Origin: Omphalotus guepiniiformis
Lineage: Eukaryota; Basidiomycota; Agaricomycetes; Agaricales; Omphalotaceae
DNA: 64,000 nt
NCBI GenBank assembly: GCA_028554645.1
Contig: JAQOOI010000015.1
Span: 1-64,000 of the forward strand
Reading direction: 5' to 3'
The position numbers and the translations under genes are program-made. Each line of letters begins with the position of its first letter. The stretch's first letter is position 1. Under the pieces are notes generated by a model. The model was not told where the DNA came from. It worked only from the letters and a program-made list of their open reading frames with translations, and did not search any database. Of the stretch, positions 10,116-21,332 are shown piece after piece.

Positions 10116-13100
10116 TAAGAGATCAGGGAGAGGTAGCTGTTTGTATTGAAATGGATGAAGATGGCAATGCCACAATTGCTGGATATAAGCTGCCAGACAA
10201 TGAATTGTTTTCAGAACCTGAAAAGGCTGAGGCATTTGTGTTTGCAGCTGAATCCATCATAAGAGAAAACGATATAGCGGCTGCAGATTCGGTTAGATCG
10301 TATTTAAATCGGTCTGTAGACTCAGAAAAGAAACAAGTGTTCTGTACCTGGCGAGAAAATTTAAATTTGAGTTCAAAAGAGCACTTAGATACTCAGAATC
10401 CGGACTTAGATACTTGCACGGTACTTAATCACACTTCGGAACCTGCATCTGGAACTGAAAAGAGGATGAATAAGGGTAAAAAGGTCAAAAGAGAACCGAA
10501 ACCAGTCCAATCTTCAAGACCCAGATGGAGTAGAGATAAGAATGGCAACAAAATGGCCAGATTGGTGACTGTTTTGGCTTCTAGAAAGTACAAACCAGTT
10601 GCTATTAAGGTCAAACCTGTTAAAGCTACCTTACCTGCGGAGTTCCGGATTGAAAGAAAAATAATTGGAGATCCGTTAAAAGATATGCCTGAGTTACCTA
10701 CTCATCCTCCAGATTTCACTCCTGGTGAGAGGTACTCTCAAGAAAGAAAAGAAATTGTAGACAAGAATCATAATGAAGGATTCTTATGGCCTGAAGAGCT
10801 GAAGCTTGTACACCATCTTATGAAAGTCCAAGAGAAAGCATTTGCATGGGAAGCATCTGAAGGAGGAACCTTTAATACAGAGTTCTTTCCTCCAGTAAAG
10901 TTTCCAGTGTTACCACACACCCCTTGGGTAGAAAGGAATATTCCTATACCTCCAGGGATCTATGATCAAGTGTGTAAAATGATTAAGGACAAAATAGATG
11001 CTGGTGTATATGAGCCTTCTAGTTCATCCTATAGATCCAGATGGTTCTGTGTCTTAAAGAAAGATGGAAAAAGCTTAAGATTGGTCCATAGTTTAGAACC
11101 ACTCAATAAAGTGACTATTCAACATTCAGGAATTCCTCCTGCAACTGCAGATATAGCTAGAAGCTTCTCTGGAAGAGCATGTTTGGGTTTACTGGATATC
11201 TTTGTTGGGTATGATGAGAGGCTGGTTGATGAAAGTTCAAGAGATCTTACAACCTTCCAAACACCTTTTGGCCCACATAGATTAGTGAAGTTACCTATGG
11301 GTTGGACAAACTCTGTCCCTATCTATCATGATGATGTTACATATATCTTCAGAGATGAAATTCCACATGTAACTAAACCTTACATTGACGATGTACCAGT
11401 AAAAGGGCCTGTCAGCAGATATGAAACTGCAGATGGAGGTTATGAAACTATCCCTGAAAATTCTGGCATCAGAAGATTTGTGTGGGAGCATCTGCAGAAT
11501 ATGAACAGAATTGTGCAAAGAATGAAACATGCTGGTGGTACCTTTGCAGGGACCAAAGCTTTCATCTGTGTAGCTGAAGGTGATGTTGTTGGACATCATG
11601 TCAGTTATGAAGGAGAAAAGCCAGTTGAAAGGTTAGCTGAAGTTGTTCTGACTTGTGATGCATCAAAATGGTCTGAGAAGAAAGATATCCGGTCATTTTT
11701 TGGCACTGCTGGTCAGATGAGAATGTTCATAAAGGATTATGCCAAGAAAGCAAAACCTTTGACAATCTTAACTGGAGATGTGCCTTTTCAAATGGGTCCT
11801 GCAGAACTGGAAGCTGTAGAAATGATTAAAGATGGGATTAGGAATGCTCCAGCACTCCGTCCTATTGACTATGATTTAAGTACTGGAATCACCCTTTCAG
11901 TAGATACTTCCTGGATGGCAGTAGGTTTCCAACTATATCAGAGAGACCCTGCAGATTCAAAGAAAAAGTTCTACAACTGGATGGGTTCCATTACTTTAAA
12001 TGAAAGAGAAGCAAGGTTTTCTCAACCCAAGAGAGAACTATATGGCTTGATGTTGGCCTTACAACAAACATACTACCAGACATATGGATGTAGGGATCTT
12101 ACTGTGGAAACAGATGCAAGCTATATTAAAGGAATGCTTGACAAACCCAGTAGTGGTCCCAATGCAACTATAAACAGATGGATTGAAGAAATAAGGAAGT
12201 TCCACTTCACCTTGGTACACATCAAGGGCACTGAACATAAGGGACCAGATGGACTATCTAGACCACCTAGAGGAACCATACCAACTGAAAGAGCGGCATC
12301 TAGAGATCCGGATTCATTTGTTGATGAAGATGATGGTCTGCCGGTGAAATTCAGAATGGGAGATGGTGAATCTGAGGTACCCTTTGATTTTGAAGCCTTT
12401 AAAGATGAAATAGATACTCGAGGTGGTTACTTGCAGGAAGTTGCAAAGTCGATAGACGACTTTGAAGACGATTTGCAAGAAGCTCTTGAAGAAGAACGTC
12501 ACTTGAACTCCATTAGAGAGCTGTTAGCAATTCAACATCCAGTATCTAACTCGATGTTGCAGTTTGCACAGACCTTGGTTATACCTGAAGGAGGTACTGA
12601 ATGGAAACATGAACACCCATATAGAGAGGATCACAGATCTGCATCTACAAAGGAACTGGATGAACAACTAGACCTAATCAAAGATTGGTACCTGCAGGGC
12701 AATCAGCCTCTAGCTCACCTAGGTGAGACTGCTATGAAAAAGTTCATTTCCAGGGCTGTAAAGTTCTTTGTAGACAGAGATGGTAGACTCTATAGAAGGA
12801 ATGATGATACAGGAGGCCAGCATAGACTGGTTGTGCCTAAAGAGAAAAGGATGTACATGATGCATGCTGCTCATGACCATCTGGGACATAAAGGAATGTT
12901 TGCAACAAAAGCTCTCATAGAGAAGCGTTTTTGGTGGCCAGATTTGAATGGAGATGTCAATTGGTTTGTCAAATCCTGCCAAATCTGCCAGAACCGAAAA
13001 TTAGAATTGTTGAAGGTTCCCCCTACTCTTACACACACTCCCTCCCTGTTTTCAGAAGATTCATGTAGATGTGTTCAAAGTATCACCTCCAAGTAATGGT

Positions 13101-14111
13101 TGCAAGGATGTTGTACATGGCAGATGTGCACTCTCATCCTGGTCTGAAGGAAGAGCCTTAAGATCTGACAATGCTAGATCATTGGGAGAATGGTTCTTTG
13201 ATGATATTATATGCAGATGGGGATGTCCGGATGAAGTAGTAACTGATAATGCACCCCAGATGCGAGCTATGCTTAAATGGCTAGAAGATAAATATGGAAT
13301 TAAAGGAATTACTATATCTCCTTACAATTCCCAAGCAAATGGCAAGATTGAGAGAGCCCACTTTGACATTAGAACTGCCTTGGCAAAAGCTACAGGTGGA
13401 GATCTAAAGAGATGGTGGTGGTTTCTCAAACATGTCTTCTGGGCAGATAGAATTACAGCTAGAAAAGGACTTGGATGTTCACCATACTTCCTTGTTACTG
13501 GAGCTGAACCTATCCTACCCTTGGATATTGTTGAATCTACATGGTTAGTAAAACTTCCAGATAGAATCTTGACATATGAGGAACTTATTGGCTATAGGGC
13601 ACAAGCTCTAGCTAAGCATAGAACCCATGTGCAGGAAATGATATCTAGAATTGATACAACCAAGAAAGAGACTCTTAGACAATATGAAGAAGAATACAGA
13701 AATGTTATCAGAGACTTTGATTTCAAACCTGGTACACTTATCCAAGTCAGAAATACACAAGTTGAGAAGAACTTGGACAGAAAGATGTATCCTAGGTACC
13801 TGGGACCCATGATTGTAATAAGGAGAACCAAAGGGGGATCCTACATTGTGGCCCAGATGGATGGTACAGTACTCAGAGAAAAGGTTGCGGCCTTCAGAGT
13901 ACTACCCCATGTAGCTAGATATGAACCAATTGAACTGCCTGAGAACATTCATGAACTTATAGACTTGACTAGTGAACAGCTAGAAGAGATGGTCAATGAT
14001 AACAATGAGTTAGACTCTGAACTTGAGAGAGATTACATCTTTGACAGTATTCCTCAACTGAGAATTCCTGCTGAAGATGAAGATCTTGATGAGTCCAGTG
14101 ATGAAGAATGA
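10076..14111 (+). CDS. pol: Pol (RT, RNase H, integrase) of retrotransposon 1, broken by one frameshift
   Basis: The frame runs from the overlap at 10076 to 13096, then resumes one frame on at about 13050-14111. RT shows the motif-A Asp in LLDIFVGYDER and Y-I-D-D at 11381; the segment LPMGWTNSVPIYHDD replaces the usual PFGLTNA block and marks a divergent mushroom Gypsy lineage. RNase H follows (VDTSWMAVG, the conserved Glu in KRELYGL, VETDASY, HIKGTEH). Integrase has an HHCC region (HDHLGHKG ... CQIC), then D, D and E in FKVSP, VTDNA and NGKIERAH, about 34 residues between the last two. No chromodomain is visible. Compared with element 2 there is one extra T in the CTGTTTTCAG run (about 13048-13052), just before the first catalytic Asp of integrase. 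If real, it inactivates integrase. Confidence 0.9.
10088..10094 (+). promoter_or_regulatory. -1 frameshift heptamer protease to pol
   Basis: A_AAT_TTT in the protease frame (codons CAA AAT TTT), a canonical X_XXY_YYZ slippery heptamer. It lies inside the 40-nt overlap of protease (stop 10113-10115) and pol (open from 10076). A -1 slip gives K-F-S-S-D-L in the pol frame. An identical heptamer is at the same junction in element 2 (36435-36441). I did not model a downstream pseudoknot. Confidence 0.75.
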
Positions 14112-14396
14112 CAATCTGCAAACGATGCAGATGAAGAAGAACCAGATTGGGACGCTCCAGTCCAGACCAGGTCTCAATCTTCACAAAATAAATGATAAAC
14201 ACACTACATTTGAACAAAGTAAGAGATAGACACTGAAAAGTGACTACCTAACTGCAGATGAAAGTAAAAAGTGGGTAACAGTAGTATGCACTACTAAGAT
14301 AAACATAAAGGGTGTCTGAGGATGTCCTATACGATGTACCAATACCGTGTAAACTGCCCATAAATGATACTGAGATGTCCAGATGTAACATTAAAG

Positions 14397-15797
14397 TCAG
14401 AGAATGTCTGCAGATGGAAATGCATGGAAAGGAGCTGGATCATCAGCAGTACCTGGACCAGACTCCAAGGGACTCTGGTTGGCCCTGTAAGCCTTCTCCT
14501 TCTGTCTTCGGAGCAATTCCAGACGGGAAAACTCCTTGTAGGCGAATCTGTACTGAGAATGATGATACTGAATGGCATGTTGATGAACACTGAGTTCTGT
14601 CTTCAAGAAGTTGGAAATTGATTGAAGAACCTCAGGAGAGAAGTGGTCCAAGTCCATGAAAGGGAACAGAGCAGTGATACGAGTCACAATCTCTTCTCCA
14701 CTCTCCCGGAGTTTGCGCTCATCTGCAGGATAATTGAGTTAGAAACTCGAAAAAAAAACCGCAGATTGGGTGACTACTCACGGTCTGTCTCCTCTCTAAG
14801 GTTGACGATTGGGTTCTCAATACGAGGCTTCTTCATGACAATCACCTTGTGGGGCTCAGGAATAGGTTCATTCTGCAAGAACATTTATGATCAGTACATG
14901 GAACTACTTGAGCAACTCCAGATGGAACTAAAAACTTACATCTTTGGGTCCAACTGAGGTGGCCTGTAAGAGTTACCAAGGTACATCAGTCAAGAGAAAC
15001 GAATAAACAGTTCTGAACATAAATCTGCTTACCCTTGGAGAAGTGATTACTACTTTGGAAGACTTATGAACTGTGGTAGTAGTGGAAGAACCTTTGGTCT
15101 TGTCCTTGCTAGAGTCCTTGTTATCCTTATTGGGAGCGTGGATCGACGCAGAAAGCCCAAGGGAAGGTCCATCTGCCATCTGAGAAAAAGAAAGACCATG
15201 TTGGGATTTGAGTTAGATACTCAGTAACCAAGGAGTTAGATACTTACAGTAACGTCTCCGTCACCAGTAATGACCTCAATCTCTTCATCGTCATCATCGT
15301 CATCCTCAATAAGTTCGGGAGTTTTAGCTGGCTACACACCGATAGGCAGTTAGATACTCGAAATGAGAGGGATGGTCAAGAAAAATGTACTTTGCGCTTC
15401 TTAGACCCACTGAGAGTCTCTCTGCGCTTTGCCAAGTCGTCCCGGAAAGCTTTAATGGCGGAGAAAGTGTCAGGTTCACCTACAGATGGGAACTTCTTGA
15501 CTGCATCTGCGACCAGATTGACACCTTTGTCGAACAAAGTGAACGCTTCCTCGGACTTAGCAACTGCATAGGCAGGCAGAGACTTCTTCTGTAATAAGAA
15601 ATCAAGTTAGATACTGGACCTGGAATCAAAGATTGAACATTTACAAGATGACTAGCAAGGGCTGTAATAAGCATCCCAAGTAGTTCAGTATCCGCATCTT
15701 TGGCCTCCATGGCTCCAGTAGCTCGAGAAAGATATCGCTGCGTTGTGGCAACCCACTCAGGACGCTCAGGCCAAGTCTTGGGACCTTTAGGGGCCAT
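14397..15797 (-). CDS. Antisense accessory gene A of retrotransposon 1 (K-T-W-P-E-R protein, 340 aa)
   Basis: Unknown protein encoded against the element's own sense strand. Seven exons close perfectly in frame: 15797-15645, 15588-15391, 15331-15248, 15179-15033, 14963-14940, 14872-14782, 14722-14397; all introns are GT-AG of about 56-70 nt. Features: KTWPER at residues 7-12; a basic KKRK at the end of exon 2 (possible nuclear signal); an Asp/Glu run encoded by the 84-nt exon 3; a shared LGLSAS.HAP block; a helical C-terminal block (FSPEVLQSISNFLKTEL). A homologue sits at the same place in element 2 with first and third exons of exactly the same lengths (153 and 84 nt). A TATA box lies about 100 nt upstream. 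I recognise no known family. Homology between the two copies is seen directly; expression and role are inference. Confidence 0.85.
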
Positions 15798-15891
15798 AAC
15801 TGTAAAATGTAGAGATAGAGAAATGATAAAAGTGGAAGGGTTGTAGAACCAAGTGATAGATGGTGCTGAGTCGTTCTGAATCTGCGCTGCA

Positions 15892-15900
15892 CCTTTTATA
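15892..15900 (-). promoter_or_regulatory. TATA box of accessory gene A, retrotransposon 1
   Basis: Minus-strand TATAAAAGG, 95-103 nt upstream of the gene A ATG. Element 2 has TATAAAGG 104-111 nt upstream of its gene A ATG, so the position is kept although the surrounding sequence is not. Confidence 0.6.
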
Positions 15901-15995
15901 TCTGGTCTACCCCGTCTAAATCTGCAAGTTGGTCATTACTCCTATGCTGTTCAAACAGGCACAATGAGGCCTAGCCAGCGTAGCAGATTGATCAA

Positions 15996-16030
15996 CGGGG
16001 ACGTTGAAGTTAATTTTACTTGGGGGGAGA
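15996..16030 (+). other. Internal polypurine-tract-like module, retrotransposon 1
   Basis: CGGGGACG (15996-16003) followed 16 nt later by TTGGGGGGAGA (16020-16030). The same combination forms this element's 3' polypurine tract (CGGGGACG 19458, TTTGGGGGAGA 19478). Both copies are preceded by ATTTTACT. It may be a central polypurine tract, a shared upstream element of genes A and B, or a relic of a module duplication. Confidence 0.65.
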
Positions 16031-16637
16031 GAGCACACAAAGTTTACAAGGCCAAAAATTTTGAATTTTTGAAATTTCAAATATCTCAAATCTGGAGATC
16101 TAGACAGCTTTGACCGCAGAGGACTTAGCCGAATAGCATTGCCGAGTAACCGAGAGCTCTCAACCTTGACAGAAAGGACTTATTAAATTCAATGTATCCT
16201 CAAAAAGAAACGATACTTATTGAAAATTGTGGGCTTAAGTCATTTAAAGAATTGTTTCCCTCTAAAATCGAGTTAGATACTCAATTTGAAGGAGACTCTC
16301 AAATTTATTTCTTATGTTTCACACCAGATTCATACCAAGAAAAACGAAACGTATATTGGAGCATGAAAAGCTCAGTACTATAATAAGAGATACTTCGACC
16401 TATACTACTATAAAGTAAGTACAGGGAGTATCTACAGAAAAAGCGATGTATAAAATTTTTATATATTTGGGCAACCTGGTGTGTTGAACACCAAGGTCAC
16501 CCGCGACGAAATGCAAACGGATACGGCAGGTCCCAGCCAAGCGAAGAGAACGGCAGATCTGTGAGATTGGGACTGAGAGATGGAGAAAGTAAAGGGAAAA
16601 GGGGGTACGAACTATGTGCGCACCCGAGCCTTGAAAG
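16031..16637. other. AT-rich spacer between accessory genes A and B, retrotransposon 1
   Basis: No gene. Directly after the internal module lies an AT-rich inverted-repeat-like stretch (AATTTTTGAAATTT region, about 16054-16085). A similar stretch follows the internal module in element 2. One exact GAGTTAGATACT is at 16270-16281. Confidence 0.6.
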
Positions 16638-17439
16638 TCACTCTGAGAGGGGATCGTCCCTCCCAGCTAGTGGACTGCTTTCTGGCACTAAGACCCTGCC
16701 CGTCGTTTCCTCCTCCAGCTCGTCCTCCTTGTCCTCATCCTCTTCGACCGTGACTTGCGAGGCACCGACCGCCTGAGGCGATTCGTCGATGACTGTAGCA
16801 ACGGGAGTGGAAGGAACATGGGATGGACCAGCTTGCTGCTCGACCTCTGGATCCACCACGATGAAATGACCTGCTTCGTTCCTAGCGATGTAGCTGGCCC
16901 GAGACACCAGGTTGATGTCCCATCCAAGCGCGGTAGCCAGTAGTTTGAGCTGTTCGTCCGAATAGTCGAACGTCGGGTCGCCAGTCTGAACCTGATGTAA
17001 AACGAGACGAGGATCGCGACACGAAGCCTTGATATGATCTTGACGCTGCAAGATCGTTTGGTGTACCCGTTCCATCGCTCGCATCTGCGCGGAGACGCTG
17101 TTTTGCATGTCCTCGTAGGTGTCGATGAGAATCTGCAACTGCTCAGCTTCCTGAGAGACAACTAAGAAACGAAGAACCTTTAATAAAAGATGTCTAAAGA
17201 AATGAAAGGAATACTTACCTGTACTGCCGCTGCGAGCCAATGTGTATGAAAGGCATCGCAACTGATCGCTGCCTTCCAAACCGTACGACCAGCTACAGGT
17301 ATGATTGTCCTTCGCGCAAGTCGCGCAGCGCCATTCGAAAGTCTTGCTGTTGAACTGAGGACGGCATTCTCTACCTTCAGTGTGAGTACCGCCGACGCAG
17401 GCAGCACAAATAGAGTCGCCGAAGAACTAAAGAGCGACG

Positions 17440-17472
<33 letters not shown>

Positions 17473-19184
17473 AGCGGGTATCAATCGCGATTCAGAGAGA
17501 TACGTACCCTATCGAATGTGCGGTTGACTGAAACGAGTTGCTGTAAAGTAACAGGACGGCCATAAGGCCATCCAAAGACAACACGGCCTGTAAAAGAACC
17601 GTTAAACAAACACTAGAAAAATGAAATAAAAGAGATACTTATCGGGTATCGCTTCAAAGTCCTCCTTCGCACGATTTTGAGGTGTTCGTCCATCCGATCG
17701 CTAAGGAAAGGCATGGTCAGTAAAAGGAAATGAAATAAAAAGAAATGACAAGACTTACTTGAAGATTTGGGGCCTCGTAACGAGTGCCCGGAGCAAGAGA
17801 AACAGAAGAAGTAGAGAAATCAGCGCGAGAAGCCCATAGAGGTGCCTCGAAGTCGACGTTAAGATTGACTGGGGCTTTAGTACCCTCAGTCTTGACTGCT
17901 TTCTCATCTTCCTTCTTCTCCTCTTCCTCGTCGCTGGATGCAGGAACAGTAATTGAAGTCGCCTTGGAGCGAGTCTTTCGAGACGCTGGTTCATCGGCAG
18001 GCTCTTCCACACGCATCTTCCGAATCTTCGGTTTTGGCTTGACCACCTGTTTACCCTTGCCCTGTGTAAGAAAACATGAGAAAAGAATAAATAAATCTAT
18101 AAGGAAACGTACCTTTGAAGCTGCAGCTGCAGGCTTCTTACCCTCAGAAACGCGAGACTTCTTGACCGGAGGCTCAGAGTTCTCGGACTCGAAGTCAGTA
18201 TCATCGTCGTCGTCGTCAGTCAGCTCAGTAGATTCGGCCGTGGCTTCAACGTCGGAGATCTTGCGTTTCATCTAAAAATGATAAAATAAGAAGGACCTCT
18301 TCAAACAAAAAGAAAAGACATACTGAACGACCCGGTAAGGGCGTTACACTAGTCTTGGCCTTTGGCTTTGGCTTTGGCTTTGGTTTTGAAACCGGTGCCG
18401 AAACCTTCGAAGATTCAGCGCGAGCAACCTTGGCGGACGAAGCAAGTGTGGCGAGAGGCGGGAGTAAGATCTCATCGTCGTCGTTGTCTTCCTCGAGCTG
18501 CGGAGTTTGCTTAAGCTTAGGAAATGGAGGTAGTGGTTCCCACAAATTGCGAAGCTGTAAAGAGTTAGCAAAAGAAATGAAAACCAGTCTGAGAGATACT
18601 TACGGTATACTTGAGGCAGAAAGAGTCAAGTTTAGCGCGATTTAGCCCCCAGGGCGGCACAATAAATGACGTTGGCTTTGCCTGATGTAGCCATAAGGCG
18701 AGATTGCATGCAGAAAGAAAGGAACCAGTAAAATAGTCGGGGAGATGTGTATGTGCCCGCTGGCACCGATTGAAAGTCAAAGCAACGCGAGTCTGTAAAG
18801 ATGAGGTTAGCTATAACAAAGATGAAAAGAAATTGGTGCCTACCAAGGCAAGATTCAAGTCGTCAAAGGCGGAGGTAATGGTTTTCAACCTGAGACCCTT
18901 GCCGAAATCCTTAAACGATTGATCCCGTAAACGACGGTCCAAGTCGCCTAGTCTTGAAACGATGGCGGAAAGAGCCTTGTAATCTTCTTCGTTCATGTCT
19001 GAGAGCTGTGAGAGGGAAAAGAAAAGAAAGAGGCCGTCAATTGGGAGCGGTTCTCGAATATATATGTGACACACTGTGAAAAGCAGCGCATGAGAGAAAG
19101 GAATTAAAAAGGACTTACCGGTACCTCGGAAGGCTCCCTACTGAGAGTGATAGAGGAAGCCAATTGCCTTGAAAAGTCATCCAT
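16638..19184 (-). CDS. Antisense accessory gene B of retrotransposon 1 (Zn2Cys6-like protein, ~660 aa)
   Basis: About ten exons: 19184-19119, 19005-18844, 18792-18604, 18554-18324, 18271-18113, 18061-17759, 17700-17639, 17587-17508, 17426-17219, 17161-16638. Order of parts: an N-terminal helical region, acidic stretches, a KPKPKPKPKAK run, a KR-rich segment, then a cysteine cluster C-x2-C-x9-C-x12-C-x2-C-x6-C ending CSW (exon 9), a coiled-coil-like region (exon 10), a conserved ALGWD segment and an acidic tail. The cluster spacing resembles fungal Zn2Cys6 DNA-binding domains with longer loops. Element 2 carries a homologue with the same cysteine order, KPKPK run and ALGWD/GLGWD block. The exon pair 17700-17639/17587-17508 is one nucleotide out of phase, so a splice site is mis-assigned or a base is wrong. 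One intron holds a run of 30 A (17440-17469). Confidence 0.75.
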
Positions 19185-19457
19185 CGGGGGACGAAGTGAG
19201 ATGTGAAGAGAAAACGAGAATCACTGTCTGTTTAAGTCGAAACTTCGACAGAAGTAGATTGCGGGTTTCGCCGAAGTCTGACATTGCCGTCACATGCCGA
19301 TGTAAATATATTGACTGGCGATCAATCGAGAAAAGTTTTGCCTGAAGGCAGTCCGTGAGACGTGATATTGTGATATTGAACAGTACGAAATGTGCTTCTA
19401 TGACAAATCTGCTAGTAATAATTGTATCTAACTCGATTTTGGCCAATCTGGTACGAT

Positions 19458-19488
19458 CGGGGACGATCTTATTTTACTTTGGGGGAGA
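19458..19488 (+). other. 3' polypurine tract with upstream CGGGGACG box, retrotransposon 1
   Basis: TTTGGGGGAGA (19478-19488) abuts the 3' LTR TG and would prime plus-strand DNA synthesis. CGGGGACG lies at 19458-19465. Element 2 has the identical tract (45202-45212) and box (45182-45189). Confidence 0.85.
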
Positions 19489-21332
19489 TGTTGCGTCAAA
19501 AAGCCTTTCAGTACTGAAATCTATCAGATTGAAGTAAATATGGAATGTTCAAGCATTGGAAACTGAACATAAAGGATTAGAGTCACCCCAGACTGCTAGT
19601 TAAGACATGAAACATACTTGTACTCACAAGACCTAAGTGTAGTGTTTGCTACAGTACTGAATCTGGTACTAAGCAACTGTGACCAATGGGTTATACAAAG
19701 AGATACTAGTTATGCCTCTCCAGATGTGTTGGAATTCCAATGTTCCATACCAGATTGAGTTGGTCAGACCCACCCTCTAATAACTAGAGACTCTACCAAG
19801 TGTTGTTGACTGTAATCCAAGGGGTTGATGGATTTTCACTTCAATTGATCAACTATCTAAGTCCTTTGGACTGATCAAAAGTTCCAGCTGGTCTTGCTAA
19901 CTAAGTTGGCACTATAAGATTGAATGCTGAGAATATGGGCAATCTTGAAGATTGTATTACCAGAGAAATATTGTACATTGAGTACTATGTGGATATAATG
20001 TCACTGAGATGAAATGCCAATCTGTGTAATAATGGAAGTAGATTCAAAAGTTACATCTGCACAAATGAGTTAGATACTCAATACTCATGCTGGAAGGAGT
20101 TAGATACTGAAAATGAGTATCTCTCTGGATCTGAGTATCTCTCTGAAATTCAGTAACCCTCTGAACTTGATGAAAGACAAAGGCACTCTAATTGGAGGTC
20201 TTAGACGAAACTATGGGATAGAATACTGTCCTAGGAGAAGCTGGGAGCTATCCTAAACAAGAAATGTAACCTGAGTACAAATCTGACCAAAAAGAGATGT
20301 ATAGGGGTAAAACTTGAAATAAACAGTTACTGTACCTTACTGTGGCTGATAGAAACGATGAAGCATGGTCTAGATAAGCTCTAGAGCTTCTACACAACTC
20401 CTAATGCTGCCCTAGTAGAGGAGGATGTGCCAATTTTGGAGAAACTTATAGGGGACCAGATTTGCAATGCACTGAGGAGAATGTCACCTGTCAGGATACT
20501 GGTTGCTATTTACAGGTTCTGGACCTTTATTTAGGTACCCTGGGTACGCCCTAACACACCTAGAACGCGGACAAAGCGATATATTTCTGTTTTTATACCA
20601 ATCTATACCCAAAGTTCCTACATTTTGACTATCTAACTGGAAAATTACCTAGAAAACTACCTAAAAAGAATCCAATCTCTGCTCAATTGATACTTACTTA
20701 CTTTTGACTCATTTACTGTTCAGATTACTCTTTTAATTTCGAGATATATGTTTGATTTTATGATTTAGTATATATAGCTTACAGAGTATCTATTTAGATT
20801 TTCTTAAGCAAGTACTGCCCAAAGCTCCAAGCCAAAGCAGGAAACCCTTCTTAGACGAAATATAGCCTGGCTCTTTAGAGTTCAGTTCGAGAAATATCCA
20901 GTTGTGAAAACTTCTGTAAAGTCCCTTGTGGCAGATAAATTGAAAGAGATACTGAATCTTTGCTGAAACTGCTGTTCTGTCTGTGCTGAATCTGCCTGCT
21001 GAAACTGTCTGTGCTGCATCTGAAACTGTTCCCTGCATTGTCTGACCATTGGATCGAGTTTAAACATCGAGATTGATTGTCCTGAATCCCTCCTGAACCC
21101 TGAAAACCACCCTTACCTTCTGTCTGAATCTTGTGTTTTGAGATACCCTCTGCCATTTTTCACCCAGATTGAGATAAAGACATCTGTAACCCTGCAGATT
21201 TGAAGTTCAATTGTTGCGTCTAACTGTGCGGAATCTCTGACAACGCCAGTCACACCTCACCCTACATCATTTTGATTTGAGTTGGATTGTGCTCATTTGA
21301 GTATCTCTCTCGTTCATTTCATAGTCACTACA
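19489..21332 (+). repeat. 3' LTR of retrotransposon 1
   Basis: 1844 bp, TGTTGCGTC...CACTACA, practically identical to 4778-6621, and followed by the target duplication TCGG (21333-21336). Its minus strand supplies 21 extra codons and a stop to the interrupted CACTA transposase frame. Confidence 0.95.

Larger units (their letters stand above)
4778..21332 (+). mobile_element. Ty3/Gypsy LTR retrotransposon 1, 16.6 kb, with antisense accessory genes
   Basis: Two LTRs of 1844 bp (TG...CA) enclose a primer binding site, gag, aspartic protease, RT-RNase H-integrase (Ty3/Gypsy order), two antisense multi-exon genes and a polypurine tract. TCGG flanks both ends (4774-4777 and 21333-21336). The only LTR differences I found are two single-base homopolymer changes, so the insertion is very recent. 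Two more homopolymer-sized frame breaks lie in gag and integrase. It is inserted in the last coding exon of a CACTA transposase gene. The size is far above the 5-8 kb usual for fungal Gypsy elements because of the long LTRs and about 5.4 kb between integrase and 3' LTR. Confidence 0.95.
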
